NCBI RefSeq assembly: GCF_030161115.1
Contig: NZ_BSPQ01000005.1
Location: forward strand, 1 to 64,000
Reading direction: 5' to 3'
Length of the DNA: 64,000 nt
DNA from: Psychromonas marina
GTDB taxonomy: Bacteria; Pseudomonadota; Gammaproteobacteria; Enterobacterales; Psychromonadaceae
A model generated the notes under the pieces. That model did no database searches and had not been told where the DNA came from. It was given only the letters and a program-made list of their open reading frames with translations. This document shows positions 24,909-35,368 of this stretch, piece by piece. How positions within the stretch are numbered: the stretch's first letter is position 1; every line of letters begins with the position of its first letter. The position numbers and the translations under genes were made by a program.

Positions 24909-25511
24909 ATGAACTACCTTGCCCACCTCCATATTGCAGAACATACACAAACTAGTTTTTTGGGTAATTTTTTAGGCGATTTTGTGAAGGGAAACCCTGA
25001 TGGGCAATTTAATCATAACGTAGTAAAAGGTATTCGTTTACATCGATTTGTGGATAGTTATACCGATAGTCATCGGCTTATAAAGTCTGTGAAACCGCTG
25101 TTTGATAAAGCGCTACGTCGGTTTTCACCTATTGCTTTAGATATGTTTTGGGATCATTGTTTAGCAAAGCATTGGTTAGATTTTTACGGTAAGCCATTAG
25201 CGGAATTTTCTGCTCAGGCACAAGTTGTTATTGCTAATGAAAAGAGCGAGTTAGTTGACCCATTGCCGCAACAGTTTGAAAAAGTATCTCAACTAGTGTG
25301 GCAAGGTGATTGGTTTGAGCATTATCGAGACATTCAAAATATTGATTTTGCATTGCAGCGTATTGCTTCTAGAAGGCCAAGAATGGCACCTTTAGCAGGG
25401 ACATTTGTGACATTATCGCAACATTATGAGCAATTGAGTGACACTTTTTTTGAATTGTATCCAGATCTATTGCTTGCAGCGACCGCAGAAACAAAAAAAG
25501 AGACGATATAG
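24909..25511 (+). CDS. acpH: Acyl carrier protein phosphodiesterase (AcpH)
   Basis: Removes the phosphopantetheine arm from acyl carrier protein. The 200-residue protein has the DUF479/AcpH pattern: MNYLAHLHIA, FLGNFLGDFVKG, GIRLHRFVDSYTDSH and DMFWDHCLAKHW, with metal-binding His and Asp residues of an HD-like fold. A TTG codon precedes ATG 24909 in frame, but ATG gives the family N-terminus. The terminator downstream overlaps the stop codon. Confidence 0.93.
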   Translation: MNYLAHLHIAEHTQTSFLGNFLGDFVKGNPDGQFNHNVVKGIRLHRFVDSYTDSHRLIKSVKPLFDKALRRFSPIALDMFWDHCLAKHWLDFYGKPLAEFSAQAQVVIANEKSELVDPLPQQFEKVSQLVWQGDWFEHYRDIQNIDFALQRIASRRPRMAPLAGTFVTLSQHYEQLSDTFFELYPDLLLAATAETKKETI

Positions 25512-25520
25512 TCTCTTTTT
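25495..25520. terminator. Terminator overlapping the acpH stop
   Basis: AAAAAGAGAC (25495-25504) pairs perfectly with GTCTCTTTTT (25511-25520); the acpH TAG lies in the loop and stem edge. It also serves the convergent phosphoribosyltransferase gene. Confidence 0.88.
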
Positions 25521-25540
25521 ATGCGGATAATTAATGCTTA

Positions 25541-26104
25541 TTAATCTTTAAACAGATGCTTGATATTTTCAAGGTCTGTTTTTCCGTTTTCGATCTCTTC
25601 AAGGTTTAATCCAGTCACTTCGTGTGGGAATACTAACCACTCTTCCGATTCGTGGATAAAGTAATCAGGAACCATATCAACGGCTTTATTTTTTGGTTTG
25701 TAGTACGGTGTTGCGATACGTACGTCACGTGGCATGTTAAGGCGCATTAATTCATTTAATTTTTCTTTTAATGCAACAACACTGCGACCCGAGTCGAATA
25801 CGTCATCCACGATTAATAACCCATCGTCGGCATTTGCGTTTTCGATAATGTAGTGCAAACCGTGTACTTTGATGGTTTTGCTTTGCTTACCGATGCCGTA
25901 ATAAGAAGAAGTTCGAACAGCAATATGGTCAGTTTCTACTTTTTTGAAATCAAAGTATTCCTGCACAGCGATACCGATCGGTGCACCACCACGCCAAATA
26001 CCAACAATAAATTGTGGACGAAAGCCGCTTTCGTAAACCTGTGCGGCTAAACGAAATGAATCTTCCAACAGTGTTTTTGCGGTGATAAATACTTTGTCTG
26101 ACAT
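25541..26104 (-). CDS. Purine phosphoribosyltransferase (hypoxanthine type)
   Basis: A 187-residue type I phosphoribosyltransferase with the PRPP loop LLIVDDVFDSGRSV, the FIVGIWRGGAPIG motif and C-terminal EEWLVFPHEVTG. It salvages a purine base to its nucleotide in the cytoplasm. Closeness to short hypoxanthine/xanthine enzymes is clear, but base choice (hypoxanthine, guanine or xanthine) cannot be decided by eye. Confidence 0.87.
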   Translation of the reverse strand: MSDKVFITAKTLLEDSFRLAAQVYESGFRPQFIVGIWRGGAPIGIAVQEYFDFKKVETDHIAVRTSSYYGIGKQSKTIKVHGLHYIIENANADDGLLIVDDVFDSGRSVVALKEKLNELMRLNMPRDVRIATPYYKPKNKAVDMVPDYFIHESEEWLVFPHEVTGLNLEEIENGKTDLENIKHLFKD

Positions 26105-26284
26105 AGAACCTCTCCTGTTAATAGTTGGGAAAGTTTAGACTAACGTCACAAAAATTCAATAACTAAAATCAATCAGAGTGGGTTTCTAAGCGCATATTAT
26201 CGTTATTTTATAAGCAATAATAAGTCATGATAGGAACTGGGATGATAATTTTTTACCATTTGCGGTTGAATGATCTGATTTAAC

Positions 26285-26313
26285 AACTATTTTCCAAAAA
26301 ATAGTTTTGTTTT
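26285..26313 (+). terminator. Possible leader hairpin/attenuator
   Basis: AACTATTT (26285-26292) pairs with AAATAGTT (26299-26306), followed by TTGTTTT, about 70 bases upstream of the glycosyltransferase-like gene. No gene on this strand ends nearby, so it may be a leader attenuator, or chance in AT-rich DNA. Confidence 0.35.
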
Positions 26314-26374
26314 AATGAGGAAATTAAGTACCTTTATTTATGGTTATTGCGTTATATAAAAGAGGAAGTAACGG

Positions 26375-27448
26375 ATGCATCTTTGTTTTTCAATCACCGC
26401 TCATGGCAATGGTCATGGTGCCATCACATGTTCAGTGGTCAACCGTGTGATGCAACATTATCCACAAATAAAAATTTCGATAATGACGTTATTGCCAAAA
26501 TGTTACCTCGACTCACGTTTAGTTGCTCAGTTTGACTATTACCCTGTAGGTTCAGATTTTGGCATGTTGATGTCTTCTGCAATTGGCATTGATATTGTGA
26601 ATAGTCGTCATCAATATCAAACACTATTTGAAAATTGGCAAGCATACGTTGATCAGGAAAAACAGATTTTAAGTGCTATAAAAGCAGATGTGCTTATTAG
26701 TAACATCTCTCCGATAAGTTTAGATGCTGCACATCAGTTAGGTATCAAAACAGCTTCCGTTGCGCCATTTAATTGGGCACAAATCTATCAAGCATATTGT
26801 TTAGATGGCAGCCTGGAAACGTTAACGGTATATCAAAAAATGAATTCCGTTTATCAAGCGGTGGAACAGGTATTTAAGCCATTACCTTTTGTTCCCTTAA
26901 ATGATGGTAAAGAGATCGCCATTGCTAGTATTAATGACCAACCGATAGCTGATTTATTGACTTTACAGCAGCGGTTACCAAGTAATGTAAATAAAATTGG
27001 CTTGGTTGCCTTAGGTGGGTTGCCTTTTCCTTTAGATTTAGGCCGTTGGCCAACAATAAAGGGAATGCACTGGCTGGTGGATCAAGATATACCAGCAGCA
27101 CGAAAAGATATGAGTCAAATTAAGTCGCTAAATATCCCATTTCTACAGCTTGTTGGTGCCTGTGATGTGATTATTACTAAACCTGGTTATGGTACCTATT
27201 GCGAGATTGCTTCTTTAGCAAAATATAAAAAGATTCGAGCGATTAGTTTAAAACGTCCTGATTGGCCAGAAACCCCCTATTTGAATACTTTTTTAGCACA
27301 GCGAGTCCCATTTGTTGAGGTTGATCAGGTTAGTTTAAGCGGGCAAGCTTTAGAGAATGTGATTGAAAAATTAGATCGGCTTAATTATCCCGAGCAATTA
27401 GTTTGTGAAGATGGAGCAATGCAGTTGGTTAAAAGATTACTTAATTAA
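26375..27448 (+). CDS. GT-B glycosyltransferase-like protein
   Basis: A 357-residue soluble protein with N-terminal CFSITAHGNGHGAITCSVV, a glycine/histidine loop like MurG and the N-terminal domain of plant L-arabinokinase, and a C-terminal donor-site motif DVIITKPGYGTYCEIASLAKYK (split here at the usual GYGT). LLGLVALGGLPF-type sequence lies between. AGGAAG precedes ATG 26375. It stands alone, with no sugar-pathway neighbours. Donor and acceptor are unknown. Confidence 0.7.
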   Translation: MHLCFSITAHGNGHGAITCSVVNRVMQHYPQIKISIMTLLPKCYLDSRLVAQFDYYPVGSDFGMLMSSAIGIDIVNSRHQYQTLFENWQAYVDQEKQILSAIKADVLISNISPISLDAAHQLGIKTASVAPFNWAQIYQAYCLDGSLETLTVYQKMNSVYQAVEQVFKPLPFVPLNDGKEIAIASINDQPIADLLTLQQRLPSNVNKIGLVALGGLPFPLDLGRWPTIKGMHWLVDQDIPAARKDMSQIKSLNIPFLQLVGACDVIITKPGYGTYCEIASLAKYKKIRAISLKRPDWPETPYLNTFLAQRVPFVEVDQVSLSGQALENVIEKLDRLNYPEQLVCEDGAMQLVKRLLN

Positions 27449-27474
27449 GAGGGCTGCAGAGGAAACTTTGGATG

Positions 27475-27501
27475 AATGCGCTTAATAGTCTTAAGCGCAT
27501 T
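27475..27501. terminator. Bidirectional hairpin between convergent genes
   Basis: AATGCGCTTAA (27475-27485) pairs perfectly with TTAAGCGCATT (27491-27501). T tracts are weak. Confidence 0.65.
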
Positions 27502-27515
27502 AAAAGTGCGATTAA

Positions 27516-29138
27516 CTAAGCGGGTGCTTTACTGAGTTGAGGCCCTGCACTAACAAGGTCTTTACCTTGTTGTTTATCAGTGTAGCGATCAAAGTTTTCA
27601 ATAAATAACTGCGCTAGGTTTTCTGCTTTTTCATCCCACTGTGTACTATCCACATAGGTATCACGAGGATCAAGAATGCCACTATCAACATCGTGAAGCG
27701 CTAAGGGTACGGTCAGATTAAACAGTGGTATCTGTTTAGTCTGAGCGTGCTCTATTGATCCATCTAGAATGGCATCAATAATACCGCGTGTATCTTGAAT
27801 AGAGATACGTTTACCAGAGCCATTCCAGCCAGTATTGACTAGGTAAGCTTCAGCACCACAGGCTTCCATCCGTTTGACCAACTGTTCTGCGTACTGAGTT
27901 GGATGGAGGGTGAGAAATGCAGCCCCAAAACAAGCAGAAAATGTAGGAGTAGGCTCAGTAATACCACGCTCTGTACCTGCGAGCTTCGCAGTAAAGCCAG
28001 AGAGGAAATGGTATTGTGTTTGCTCTTTTGTTAATTTTGCAACGGGAGGTAAAACACCAAAGGCATCGGCAGTTAAAAAGATAACTTTTTGTGCATGACC
28101 GCCTTTAGATATATTTTTAACAATATTATCGATGTGGTTGATAGGGTAAGAAACACGGGCATTTTCTGTTTTACTCGCATCATCGTAATCAACGACACCT
28201 TGATCGTCTATAACGACATTTTCAAGCAGTGCATCACGGCGTATTGCACCATAAATATCAGGTTCAGCCTCAGCGCTTAAGCGGATGGTTTTTGCGTAAC
28301 AACCACCTTCAAAATTGAATACACCATCGTCATCCCAACCATGTTCATCATCACCAATGAGGGCACGTTTCGAATCCGTAGAAAGGGTGGTTTTACCGGT
28401 ACCTGATAGGCCAAAGAAAATAGCCGTATCACCTGCTTCACCAATATTTGCAGAGCAATGCATAGAAGCCATGCCGTTAAGAGGAAGTAGGTAATTCATC
28501 ACTGCGAATAAACCTTTTTTCATCTCGCCACCATACCAAGTGCCGCCAATGACTTGCACCTTTTCAGTCAAGTTAAAGGCTACAAAATTTTCAGAATTAA
28601 GGCCCTGAGATTGCCAATCTGGATTGGTTGTTTTAGAACCATTCATGACCACAAAGTCAGGTTCAAAATCGATAAGTTCTGCATCTGTTGGGCGAATAAA
28701 CATATTCTTAACAAAGTGAGCTTGCCATGCGACTTCCATGATAAAACGCACTTTTAAGCGAGAGCTTTCATTCGCGCCACAATATGCATCAATAACAAAT
28801 AATCGTTTGTTAGATAATTCACTGCAGACTAGTCTTTTTAAATGGCTCCACGTTGATTCGTCGATCGGTTTGTTGTCATTTTTACCTTGATCGCTCCACC
28901 AAATAGTGTCGCGAGTCGTATCGTCTTTTACAATGTATTTATCTTTTGGCGAGCGCCCTGTAAAGATGCCCGTGTCAACAGCTACCGTGCCGTTTGATGT
29001 GACAGTTCCTTTTTCAAAACCAGTTAAATTATCTGCAATTTCTTCATTGAAAAGCACTTCATAACTCGGGTTATACACAATTTCAGAAATACCTGTAATA
29101 CCATATTGATTTAACATGTTTGGTGCTAATGCAGTCAT
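27516..29138 (-). CDS. pckA: Phosphoenolpyruvate carboxykinase (ATP)
   Basis: Converts oxaloacetate and ATP to phosphoenolpyruvate for gluconeogenesis. The 540-residue length is normal. Motifs are [14 protein letters not shown], the ATP P-loop [11 protein letters not shown], the metal-binding [11 protein letters not shown], and [22 protein letters not shown] precedes the start. It neighbours hslO-hslR as in E. coli and Vibrio, which supports ancestral synteny. Confidence 0.98.
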   Translation of the reverse strand: MTALAPNMLNQYGITGISEIVYNPSYEVLFNEEIADNLTGFEKGTVTSNGTVAVDTGIFTGRSPKDKYIVKDDTTRDTIWWSDQGKNDNKPIDESTWSHLKRLVCSELSNKRLFVIDAYCGANESSRLKVRFIMEVAWQAHFVKNMFIRPTDAELIDFEPDFVVMNGSKTTNPDWQSQGLNSENFVAFNLTEKVQVIGGTWYGGEMKKGLFAVMNYLLPLNGMASMHCSANIGEAGDTAIFFGLSGTGKTTLSTDSKRALIGDDEHGWDDDGVFNFEGGCYAKTIRLSAEAEPDIYGAIRRDALLENVVIDDQGVVDYDDASKTENARVSYPINHIDNIVKNISKGGHAQKVIFLTADAFGVLPPVAKLTKEQTQYHFLSGFTAKLAGTERGITEPTPTFSACFGAAFLTLHPTQYAEQLVKRMEACGAEAYLVNTGWNGSGKRISIQDTRGIIDAILDGSIEHAQTKQIPLFNLTVPLALHDVDSGILDPRDTYVDSTQWDEKAENLAQLFIENFDRYTDKQQGKDLVSAGPQLSKAPA

Positions 29139-29335
29139 ATTCAGTTCCTCTAAAGTGATTGAAATATCATTAGTTAGATTAGGGGAATATGGGCAGAGTG
29201 GCTGAGAGGTAGGTCATATATATGATTAAAAAATCGCCACAATGTAAAATAATTGTAGCGATTATGTAACGCGTTTTGAATGGTGGTTTTGTATTATAAA
29301 TTGTAAGTTGCGTGGGATCACGCATCTGCCATTAT

Positions 29336-30187
29336 TTAGTGTTGTTGGTTGTGCTCATCACCTAATAAAATTTGTAGATCGCTAACTTCAAAACGGTAAT
29401 CATTTGCACAATATTCACAATGCATCTCAATCGCACCGCGCTCTTTTATAATCTCTAAAATCTCTTCTGGTGTAATAGATGCAAGTGATGTTAAGCAGCG
29501 CTCTTTTGAACATGAACATTTAAAAGTGATGGGTTGTTTATCAAATAAACGCACCGTCTCTTGATGGTATAAGCGATACAGAAGATCTTCAGCTGTTAAC
29601 GTATAAAGTTCTTCTTCTTTTGCTGTATTTGCAAGGGCACAAACATGTTGAAAATCTTCTTCATGATTTTCACTTGTTGCAGGCAGTGTTTGGATTAAGA
29701 TACCAGCTGCTTGGGTGCTGTTTGCGTGCAAAATAACCTGTGTTGGTAGTTGCTCTGATTGTTCAAAGTAATTCTCTATACAAGCACTCAAAGATTCTTC
29801 TTGTAGGTCAACGATACCCTGATAACGTTCACCATTATCAGGTGTAATGGTTATCATCATGTTTCCTTTACCGACGATCTGGGTAAATGATAAACCTGTT
29901 GTGTCACCCTCTACACGTGCTGTACCACGGACTTGTAAGTTTTGGTCCGCATTAATAACCGCCATTTTTAATGGTCCATCACCTTGTATTTGTACGGCAA
30001 TTTTTCCTTCAAATTTAAGCATCGCAGTTAATAGCGTTGTCGCGACTAAAAGTTCGCCGACAATCTTAGCCACTTCAGGACTGAAGTCGTGATTTTTAAT
30101 GATCTCTTTAAAGCTGTGGTCTGCATTCGCGATTTCGCCACGGATTTGATAGTCATCAAAAAGGAAGCGTTGTAGTTGGTCAGTCAT
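29336..30187 (-). CDS. hslO: Hsp33 redox-regulated chaperone
   Basis: A 283-residue holdase activated by oxidation. The C-terminal zinc site has CSCSKERC and CEYC; the first motif supplies CxC and the second CxxC. N-terminal RFLFDDYQIRGEI and SVxG-like EYF segments match. It follows hslR by 14 bases on the same strand. Confidence 0.97.
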   Translation of the reverse strand: MTDQLQRFLFDDYQIRGEIANADHSFKEIIKNHDFSPEVAKIVGELLVATTLLTAMLKFEGKIAVQIQGDGPLKMAVINADQNLQVRGTARVEGDTTGLSFTQIVGKGNMMITITPDNGERYQGIVDLQEESLSACIENYFEQSEQLPTQVILHANSTQAAGILIQTLPATSENHEEDFQHVCALANTAKEEELYTLTAEDLLYRLYHQETVRLFDKQPITFKCSCSKERCLTSLASITPEEILEIIKERGAIEMHCEYCANDYRFEVSDLQILLGDEHNQQH

Positions 30188-30201
30188 GTTTTTTATCTCT
30201 G

Positions 30202-30606
30202 TTAGTCAAAATTGGCAGTATTACGTTGAACTTTTGCTTGTATCAACTCTCTACGCTGTTTTTTATTTGGTTTTTTATCTGGGTGTGGTGCATTTTGTAA
30301 GCTGAGTTTACGTAACACAGAATATTCTTCGCGTTTCTTTATGCTCTCAGCTGTTTCTTGATATAGGGTAATTGCTATCGGCGCACCACGGCGTTGATCC
30401 GATAATTGTTCAATGCTTACTTGCTTTGATACATCCCCTTGGCGAATGGTCAATAGTGCACCTAATTCGACAACTTTGCTCGCTTTGGCACGTTGACCAT
30501 TATAGTGCACTTTGCCACCGTTAATCATGTCGCGGGCAATACTTCGTGTTTTATAGAAGCGTGCAGCCCACAACCATTTATCTAAACGAATTTTTTTATC
30601 AGACAT
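30202..30606 (-). CDS. hslR: Hsp15, S4-domain ribosome-recycling heat-shock protein
   Basis: A 134-residue basic protein with an N-terminal S4 RNA-binding domain (IRLDKWLWAARFYKTRSIA and GGKVHYNGQRAK) and a Lys/Arg-rich tail. It binds stalled 50S subunits carrying nascent chains. A GTG at 30618 is in frame; ATG 30606 has a GAG ribosome site 7 bases upstream and is preferred. hslR-hslO form an operon divergent from gspC. Confidence 0.95.
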   Translation of the reverse strand: MSDKKIRLDKWLWAARFYKTRSIARDMINGGKVHYNGQRAKASKVVELGALLTIRQGDVSKQVSIEQLSDQRRGAPIAITLYQETAESIKKREEYSVLRKLSLQNAPHPDKKPNKKQRRELIQAKVQRNTANFD

Positions 30607-30827
30607 TGTTCTGCTCACTCGTTAAATTTTTAAGATCAAAGAGTAACTTTTTACTCGTCCATTTTTATAATTAGCAGCAAAAAATATATTTTTTTTGCTA
30701 ACTATGTAGTGCATACAGAGGTTTAAGCTCTTCATGGCACATAATTTTAGCTATTCACTTGTTGCTATCTGTTCCCTAGGGTAGCATATCGCTTCATTAT
30801 ATTTGTACGAAAACAGGGTTGTTCTCA

Positions 30828-31721
30828 GTGCCATTAGCTACTTTTTTACAAAAAACTCCGACGCTTATTTTGGCCATCATTAGCGTATTATTAGCCTATC
30901 AATTAGCGCTATTAACTTGGACCTTTGTACCGCAACAAAAAACGGCTCTTCTCTGGACACCTGCGCCTGCAAATAATAACTCAAGCACGACACAAATAGA
31001 TACGCAGCAGTTACAGCAGCAGCACCTGTTTGGTAAGAAAGCTGAGCAAACTGAAAAACCGGAAGAGGTCGTTAAACCTACTCTTCAGAGCACTGATATT
31101 ACTAATGCACCAAAAACCAAATTAAACCTACAGCTTGTTGGTATTGTTGCAGCAACAGATCCGAACTATTCAAGCGTGATAATTAGCCAAAAAGGTAAGC
31201 AAGATAGCTACTTTATCGACTCTAAAATAGAGGGCACCCGTGCGCTGATTGCTCATATTTATCAAGATCGTGTTATTTTAGACGTTAATGGCTCACTAGA
31301 AACATTAATGTTAGATGGGGTCGATGAGTTAGATAAACAACACCAAAACAATAAAAATAGTAATCCAGTTGTACAAAAAAACAGATCCAGTCGAAGTACA
31401 AAAAAGAGACCTAAAACGGTTAACTTAGATCGTGAGGAATTACTTAGTAACCCAGGCAAGTTGACCGATTATATTCGTATTTCACCAGTACGAAAAGATG
31501 GTCAAATAGCGGGTTATCGTGTTAAACCGGGTAAAGATAAAACTATTTTTGAAGAATCGGGTCTAAAAAGCGGTGATTTAGCCGTTGAATTAAATGGCAT
31601 CGATTTAACAGATACTCAACAGGCAGTTACATTAATGAAAGAGTTTCCAACCATGACCGATATGACTTTGTCTGTTGAGCGTGATGGGCAGTTACATGAG
31701 CTTTATTTCAGTATTCCATAG
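30828..31721 (+). CDS. gspC: Type II secretion protein GspC
   Basis: Inner-membrane clamp protein linking the assembly platform to the secretin. It has one N-terminal membrane helix (LILAIISVLLAYQLALLTW), the HR domain with QLQQQHLFG and LNLQLVGIVAAT, and a C-terminal PDZ-like domain (YRVKPGKDKTIFEESGLKSGD). The open frame begins at TTG 30819, but AGGG at 30815-30818 places the start at GTG 30828. It opens the gspCDEFGHIJKLMN operon. Confidence 0.95.
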   Translation: MPLATFLQKTPTLILAIISVLLAYQLALLTWTFVPQQKTALLWTPAPANNNSSTTQIDTQQLQQQHLFGKKAEQTEKPEEVVKPTLQSTDITNAPKTKLNLQLVGIVAATDPNYSSVIISQKGKQDSYFIDSKIEGTRALIAHIYQDRVILDVNGSLETLMLDGVDELDKQHQNNKNSNPVVQKNRSSRSTKKRPKTVNLDREELLSNPGKLTDYIRISPVRKDGQIAGYRVKPGKDKTIFEESGLKSGDLAVELNGIDLTDTQQAVTLMKEFPTMTDMTLSVERDGQLHELYFSIP

Positions 31722-31786
31722 TAGATAGAGGCACTTTTGCTAAGCAGTAATATTACAAAATCGAGAGAAAGTTGGAGTTGTATTAA

Positions 31787-33838
31787 ATGGTATTTTTAGG
31801 GATGAAAAACAGAGTGAGTAAACTACTTAATTTAGGCTTTTTAGCTGCTGCATTAAGTGTTACTCAAATGAGCTCTGTAGTTGCGGCGGAATATTCAGCA
31901 AGTTTTAAAAATGCTGATATTAATGAATTTATCAATATTGTTGGTAAAAACCTTAAGAAAACAATTATTTTAGATCCAACGGTACGTGGCAGTATCAATG
32001 TGCGTAGTTACGACTTACTTAATGAGGCCCAATATTATCAGTTTTTTCTGAATGTATTAGAGGTCTATGGCTTTGCCATTGTAGAAATGGATAACGGTAT
32101 TGTTAAAGTCATTAAGGCAAAAGATGCCAAGGTTTCAGCTATTCCCGTCGTGGATGATGGCGAGCAATTCAGAGGTGATGAGATGGTCACCCGTGTTGTC
32201 CCGGTGACCAATGTTTCTGTGCGTGAATTAGCACCACTTCTACGTCAACTTAACGATAATGCCGGTGGCGGTAATGTTGTTCATTACGATCCTTCTAACG
32301 TTATTATGATCACTGGACGTGCTGCAGTGGTAAACCGCTTGGTGCAAATCATCAATCGTGTCGATAAGGCGGGCGACCAAGAGGTTGATATCGTTAAGTT
32401 GGAATATGCAAGTGCATTGGAGATGGTAAAGGTAGTTACTGCAATTCAAAAGCCGGCATCGGGTAGTAAAAACACAACACCCAGTATATTACTGCCAAGA
32501 CTTGTGGCTGATGAACGAACCAACTCTTTGATTATTAGTGGTGAGAAGCAAACTCGACAGCGCATTATTACCTTAGTAAGAAAATTGGATAATGAACTGA
32601 AAAATGATGGTAATACACGTGTCTTCTACCTGAAGTATGCCAATGCAGGCGAAGTGGTAGACGTGCTAAAAGGGGTAAGTAAAAGCCTTGAGAAACCAAC
32701 GAGCAAGAGTAGCTCTTCTTCATCAAACCGATCAGGTCTCAGTATTGAACCTCATGAAGGCACCAATTCAATTGTTGTTTCAGCACAACCTGCATTAATG
32801 TCTTCATTGAGCAGTATTATTCGTCAGCTAGATATTCGTCGAGCACAGGTATTAGTGGAAGCGATTATTGTCGAGGTATCAGAGGGTGATGGTATAAATC
32901 TTAGCGTGCAATGGGCGACACCTGCTGGTGGTACATCGTTCAACGATAATGGCGTTTCAACGGGTGAAGTGATCGGTGCCGCTTATCAAGTGCGTAATGA
33001 TGACGATGATCTTGATGGTGTGATTGATGTACTTGGAAAAATTTCTGGTGGTGTAGCGGGTTATGTTGGCGATGACTGGGGGGTAATGTTACAAGCGATT
33101 AGCTCTAACTCTTCATCTAATATTCTTGCAACACCGAGCCTGACAACACTTGATAATCAAGAAGCGAACTTTATTGTTGGTGATGAAGTACCTGTACTAA
33201 CAGGAGCAACATCAAGCTCTGGTAATGACAACCCATTCCAAACCATTGAGCGTAAAGAGGTGGGTATTAAACTGAAGGTGACGCCACAAATTAATGATGG
33301 TGATGCGGTGCAGTTAGTGATTGAGCAAGAAGTATCAAACATTAAAGGTGAAACGTCAGTTGATGTTATTTTTGCAACACGTTCAGTGAAAACAACGGTA
33401 CTCGCGAAGTCGGGTGAAACGATAATTATTGGTGGTTTAATTGATGAACAAGTCAGTGAAAGTGTCAGTAAAGTACCATTACTAGGCGATATTCCATGGT
33501 TGGGGCACTTATTTAAATCTACCAAAAGTAGCACTGAAAAACGTAACTTAATGATCTTTTTGCGCGCCACCATTATTCGTGATGATGAGACCATGAGTAA
33601 CCTTAGTACGCGCAAATATGGATTGATGCGTGAATTGCAACTTGGCCGTGGTGAAGATGGTATTAATCTGATGCCAAATACCAATGTTCCAGTATTGCCT
33701 GAGTGGGGCCAAAGTCATGAGATAAACCCTGATGAATATCTTTCTAAAAAGGGGTTGAAAAGAGCAAAGCAATCTTTGACTGAACAAGAGAAAAAAGCTC
33801 TTTCCCTAGATAGCATCGATGCACAGGACGATAAGTAA
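31787..33838 (+). CDS. gspD: Type II secretion secretin GspD
   Basis: Forms the outer-membrane gate. The 683-residue protein has a signal peptide ending near VVAAE (residue 33), N0-N3 domains with repeated secretin N folds, a serine-rich N3 insert ([12 protein letters not shown]), and the C-terminal secretin core with [10 protein letters not shown] and [14 protein letters not shown]. An ATG at 31802 is an alternative, but GGAG sits well for 31787. It overlaps gspE by one base. No pilotin gene is seen in the window. Confidence 0.97.
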   Translation: MVFLGMKNRVSKLLNLGFLAAALSVTQMSSVVAAEYSASFKNADINEFINIVGKNLKKTIILDPTVRGSINVRSYDLLNEAQYYQFFLNVLEVYGFAIVEMDNGIVKVIKAKDAKVSAIPVVDDGEQFRGDEMVTRVVPVTNVSVRELAPLLRQLNDNAGGGNVVHYDPSNVIMITGRAAVVNRLVQIINRVDKAGDQEVDIVKLEYASALEMVKVVTAIQKPASGSKNTTPSILLPRLVADERTNSLIISGEKQTRQRIITLVRKLDNELKNDGNTRVFYLKYANAGEVVDVLKGVSKSLEKPTSKSSSSSSNRSGLSIEPHEGTNSIVVSAQPALMSSLSSIIRQLDIRRAQVLVEAIIVEVSEGDGINLSVQWATPAGGTSFNDNGVSTGEVIGAAYQVRNDDDDLDGVIDVLGKISGGVAGYVGDDWGVMLQAISSNSSSNILATPSLTTLDNQEANFIVGDEVPVLTGATSSSGNDNPFQTIERKEVGIKLKVTPQINDGDAVQLVIEQEVSNIKGETSVDVIFATRSVKTTVLAKSGETIIIGGLIDEQVSESVSKVPLLGDIPWLGHLFKSTKSSTEKRNLMIFLRATIIRDDETMSNLSTRKYGLMRELQLGRGEDGINLMPNTNVPVLPEWGQSHEINPDEYLSKKGLKRAKQSLTEQEKKALSLDSIDAQDDK

Positions 33839-35367
33839 TGAGTACACTTGATGATGAGCTATTAATGGGCATCAATGAGAGTGGGGAGCATGTTGATGCG
33901 ACTCCACGTGGACAGTTGCCATTTCCTTTTTCTAAAAAGCATGCGTTAGTTGTTTTTAATGAAGGCAATAACAGTGAACTCTGTTTTAAAGAGATACCTA
34001 GTGCAGATATTTTATTCGAAGTTCGTCGTGTATTAGGGCATAGCTTTGAATTAACACAGGTCAATGGTGAGCGTTTTGAACAGCTAGTGGGTATTGCTTA
34101 CCAATCGTCGTCATCGGAAGCGCAGCAGTTGATGGAAGATATTGGTAGTGAAGACTTCTTTACCCTTGCTGAAGAGCTACCGGGTGATGAAGATCTACTT
34201 GAGGCAGAAGATGATGCGCCAATTATCAAACTGATTAACGCCATGTTGGGTGAAGCGATTAAAGAGGAAGCGTCAGATATTCACATCGAAACCTTTGAAA
34301 ATTCATTGGTGATCCGTTTCCGTATTGATGGTGTCTTACGTGAAATCCTGAAACCACAACGTAAATTAGCGGCATTGCTTGTTTCGCGTATTAAAGTGAT
34401 GGCGAAATTGGATATCGCCGAAAAGCGTATTCCACAGGATGGTCGTATCTCATTGCGTATCGGTGGACGTGCAGTTGATGTACGTGTGTCGACGATGCCA
34501 TCGAGTCATGGTGAACGTGTGGTATTGCGTCTACTTGATAAAAATGCGATTAAGTTAGACCTAGACACATTAGGTATGACGACTCAAAATCATCATCTGT
34601 TGCGTGATCTTATCCATAAACCACACGGTATTATTCTGGTAACGGGACCAACGGGGTCGGGTAAAAGTACCACGTTGTACGCGGGTCTATTAGAGATTAA
34701 CTCACGCGATCGTAATATTTTAACCGTGGAAGACCCGATAGAGTATGCCATTGATGGTATCGGTCAAACACAGGTAAATAGTAAAGTAGATATGACCTTT
34801 GCACGTGGTTTACGCGCAATATTACGCCAAGATCCCGATGTCGTCATGATTGGTGAAATACGTGATTTAGAAACGGCGCACATTGCCGTACAAGCCAGTT
34901 TAACCGGGCATTTAGTATTATCAACACTACATACTAATACCGCCGTCGGTGCAGTGACACGTTTGAGAGATATGGGCGTTGAACCCTTCTTATTATCATC
35001 GAGTATTTTAGGTGTACTGGCACAACGTCTAGTACGCCGTTTATGTAAGCATTGTCGTGAGGCACATCCTGCAACAGAAAAAGAGCTGCAGATTTTAGGT
35101 GTCAAAGGCAATGGAAATCCACAGGTTTATCGCGCAATCGGTTGTGCAAAGTGTAATCACAGTGGTTATAAAGGGCGTACCGGTATTCACGAACTCTTAG
35201 TGGTGACCGATGAAGTCAGAGAATTGATTCAAAATGGTGCCAGTGAGCAAGCGGTTGAGAAAGTGATCCGTCAGACCTCTGCCAGTATTCGTGATGATGG
35301 TATTGCTAAAGCTCTCGATGGCCAGACAACATTGGAAGAAATTTTCCGTGTGACAAGAGAGGATTAG
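33838..35367 (+). CDS. gspE: Type II secretion ATPase GspE
   Basis: Cytoplasmic hexameric ATPase that drives pseudopilus assembly. The 509-residue protein has a GspL-binding N-domain, Walker [11 protein letters not shown] (about residue 270), the Asp box and EDPIEY, Walker [13 protein letters not shown], and a zinc motif of two CxxC pairs (LCKHC and CAKC). The start overlaps the gspD stop (TAATG). Confidence 0.98.
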   Translation: MSTLDDELLMGINESGEHVDATPRGQLPFPFSKKHALVVFNEGNNSELCFKEIPSADILFEVRRVLGHSFELTQVNGERFEQLVGIAYQSSSSEAQQLMEDIGSEDFFTLAEELPGDEDLLEAEDDAPIIKLINAMLGEAIKEEASDIHIETFENSLVIRFRIDGVLREILKPQRKLAALLVSRIKVMAKLDIAEKRIPQDGRISLRIGGRAVDVRVSTMPSSHGERVVLRLLDKNAIKLDLDTLGMTTQNHHLLRDLIHKPHGIILVTGPTGSGKSTTLYAGLLEINSRDRNILTVEDPIEYAIDGIGQTQVNSKVDMTFARGLRAILRQDPDVVMIGEIRDLETAHIAVQASLTGHLVLSTLHTNTAVGAVTRLRDMGVEPFLLSSSILGVLAQRLVRRLCKHCREAHPATEKELQILGVKGNGNPQVYRAIGCAKCNHSGYKGRTGIHELLVVTDEVRELIQNGASEQAVEKVIRQTSASIRDDGIAKALDGQTTLEEIFRVTRED

Positions 35368-35368
35368 C

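Noticed and set aside
33157-33684. 175-codon minus-strand ORF inside gspD
   Set aside because: It is antisense to an unmistakable secretin core and shows no recognisable protein features or ribosome site.
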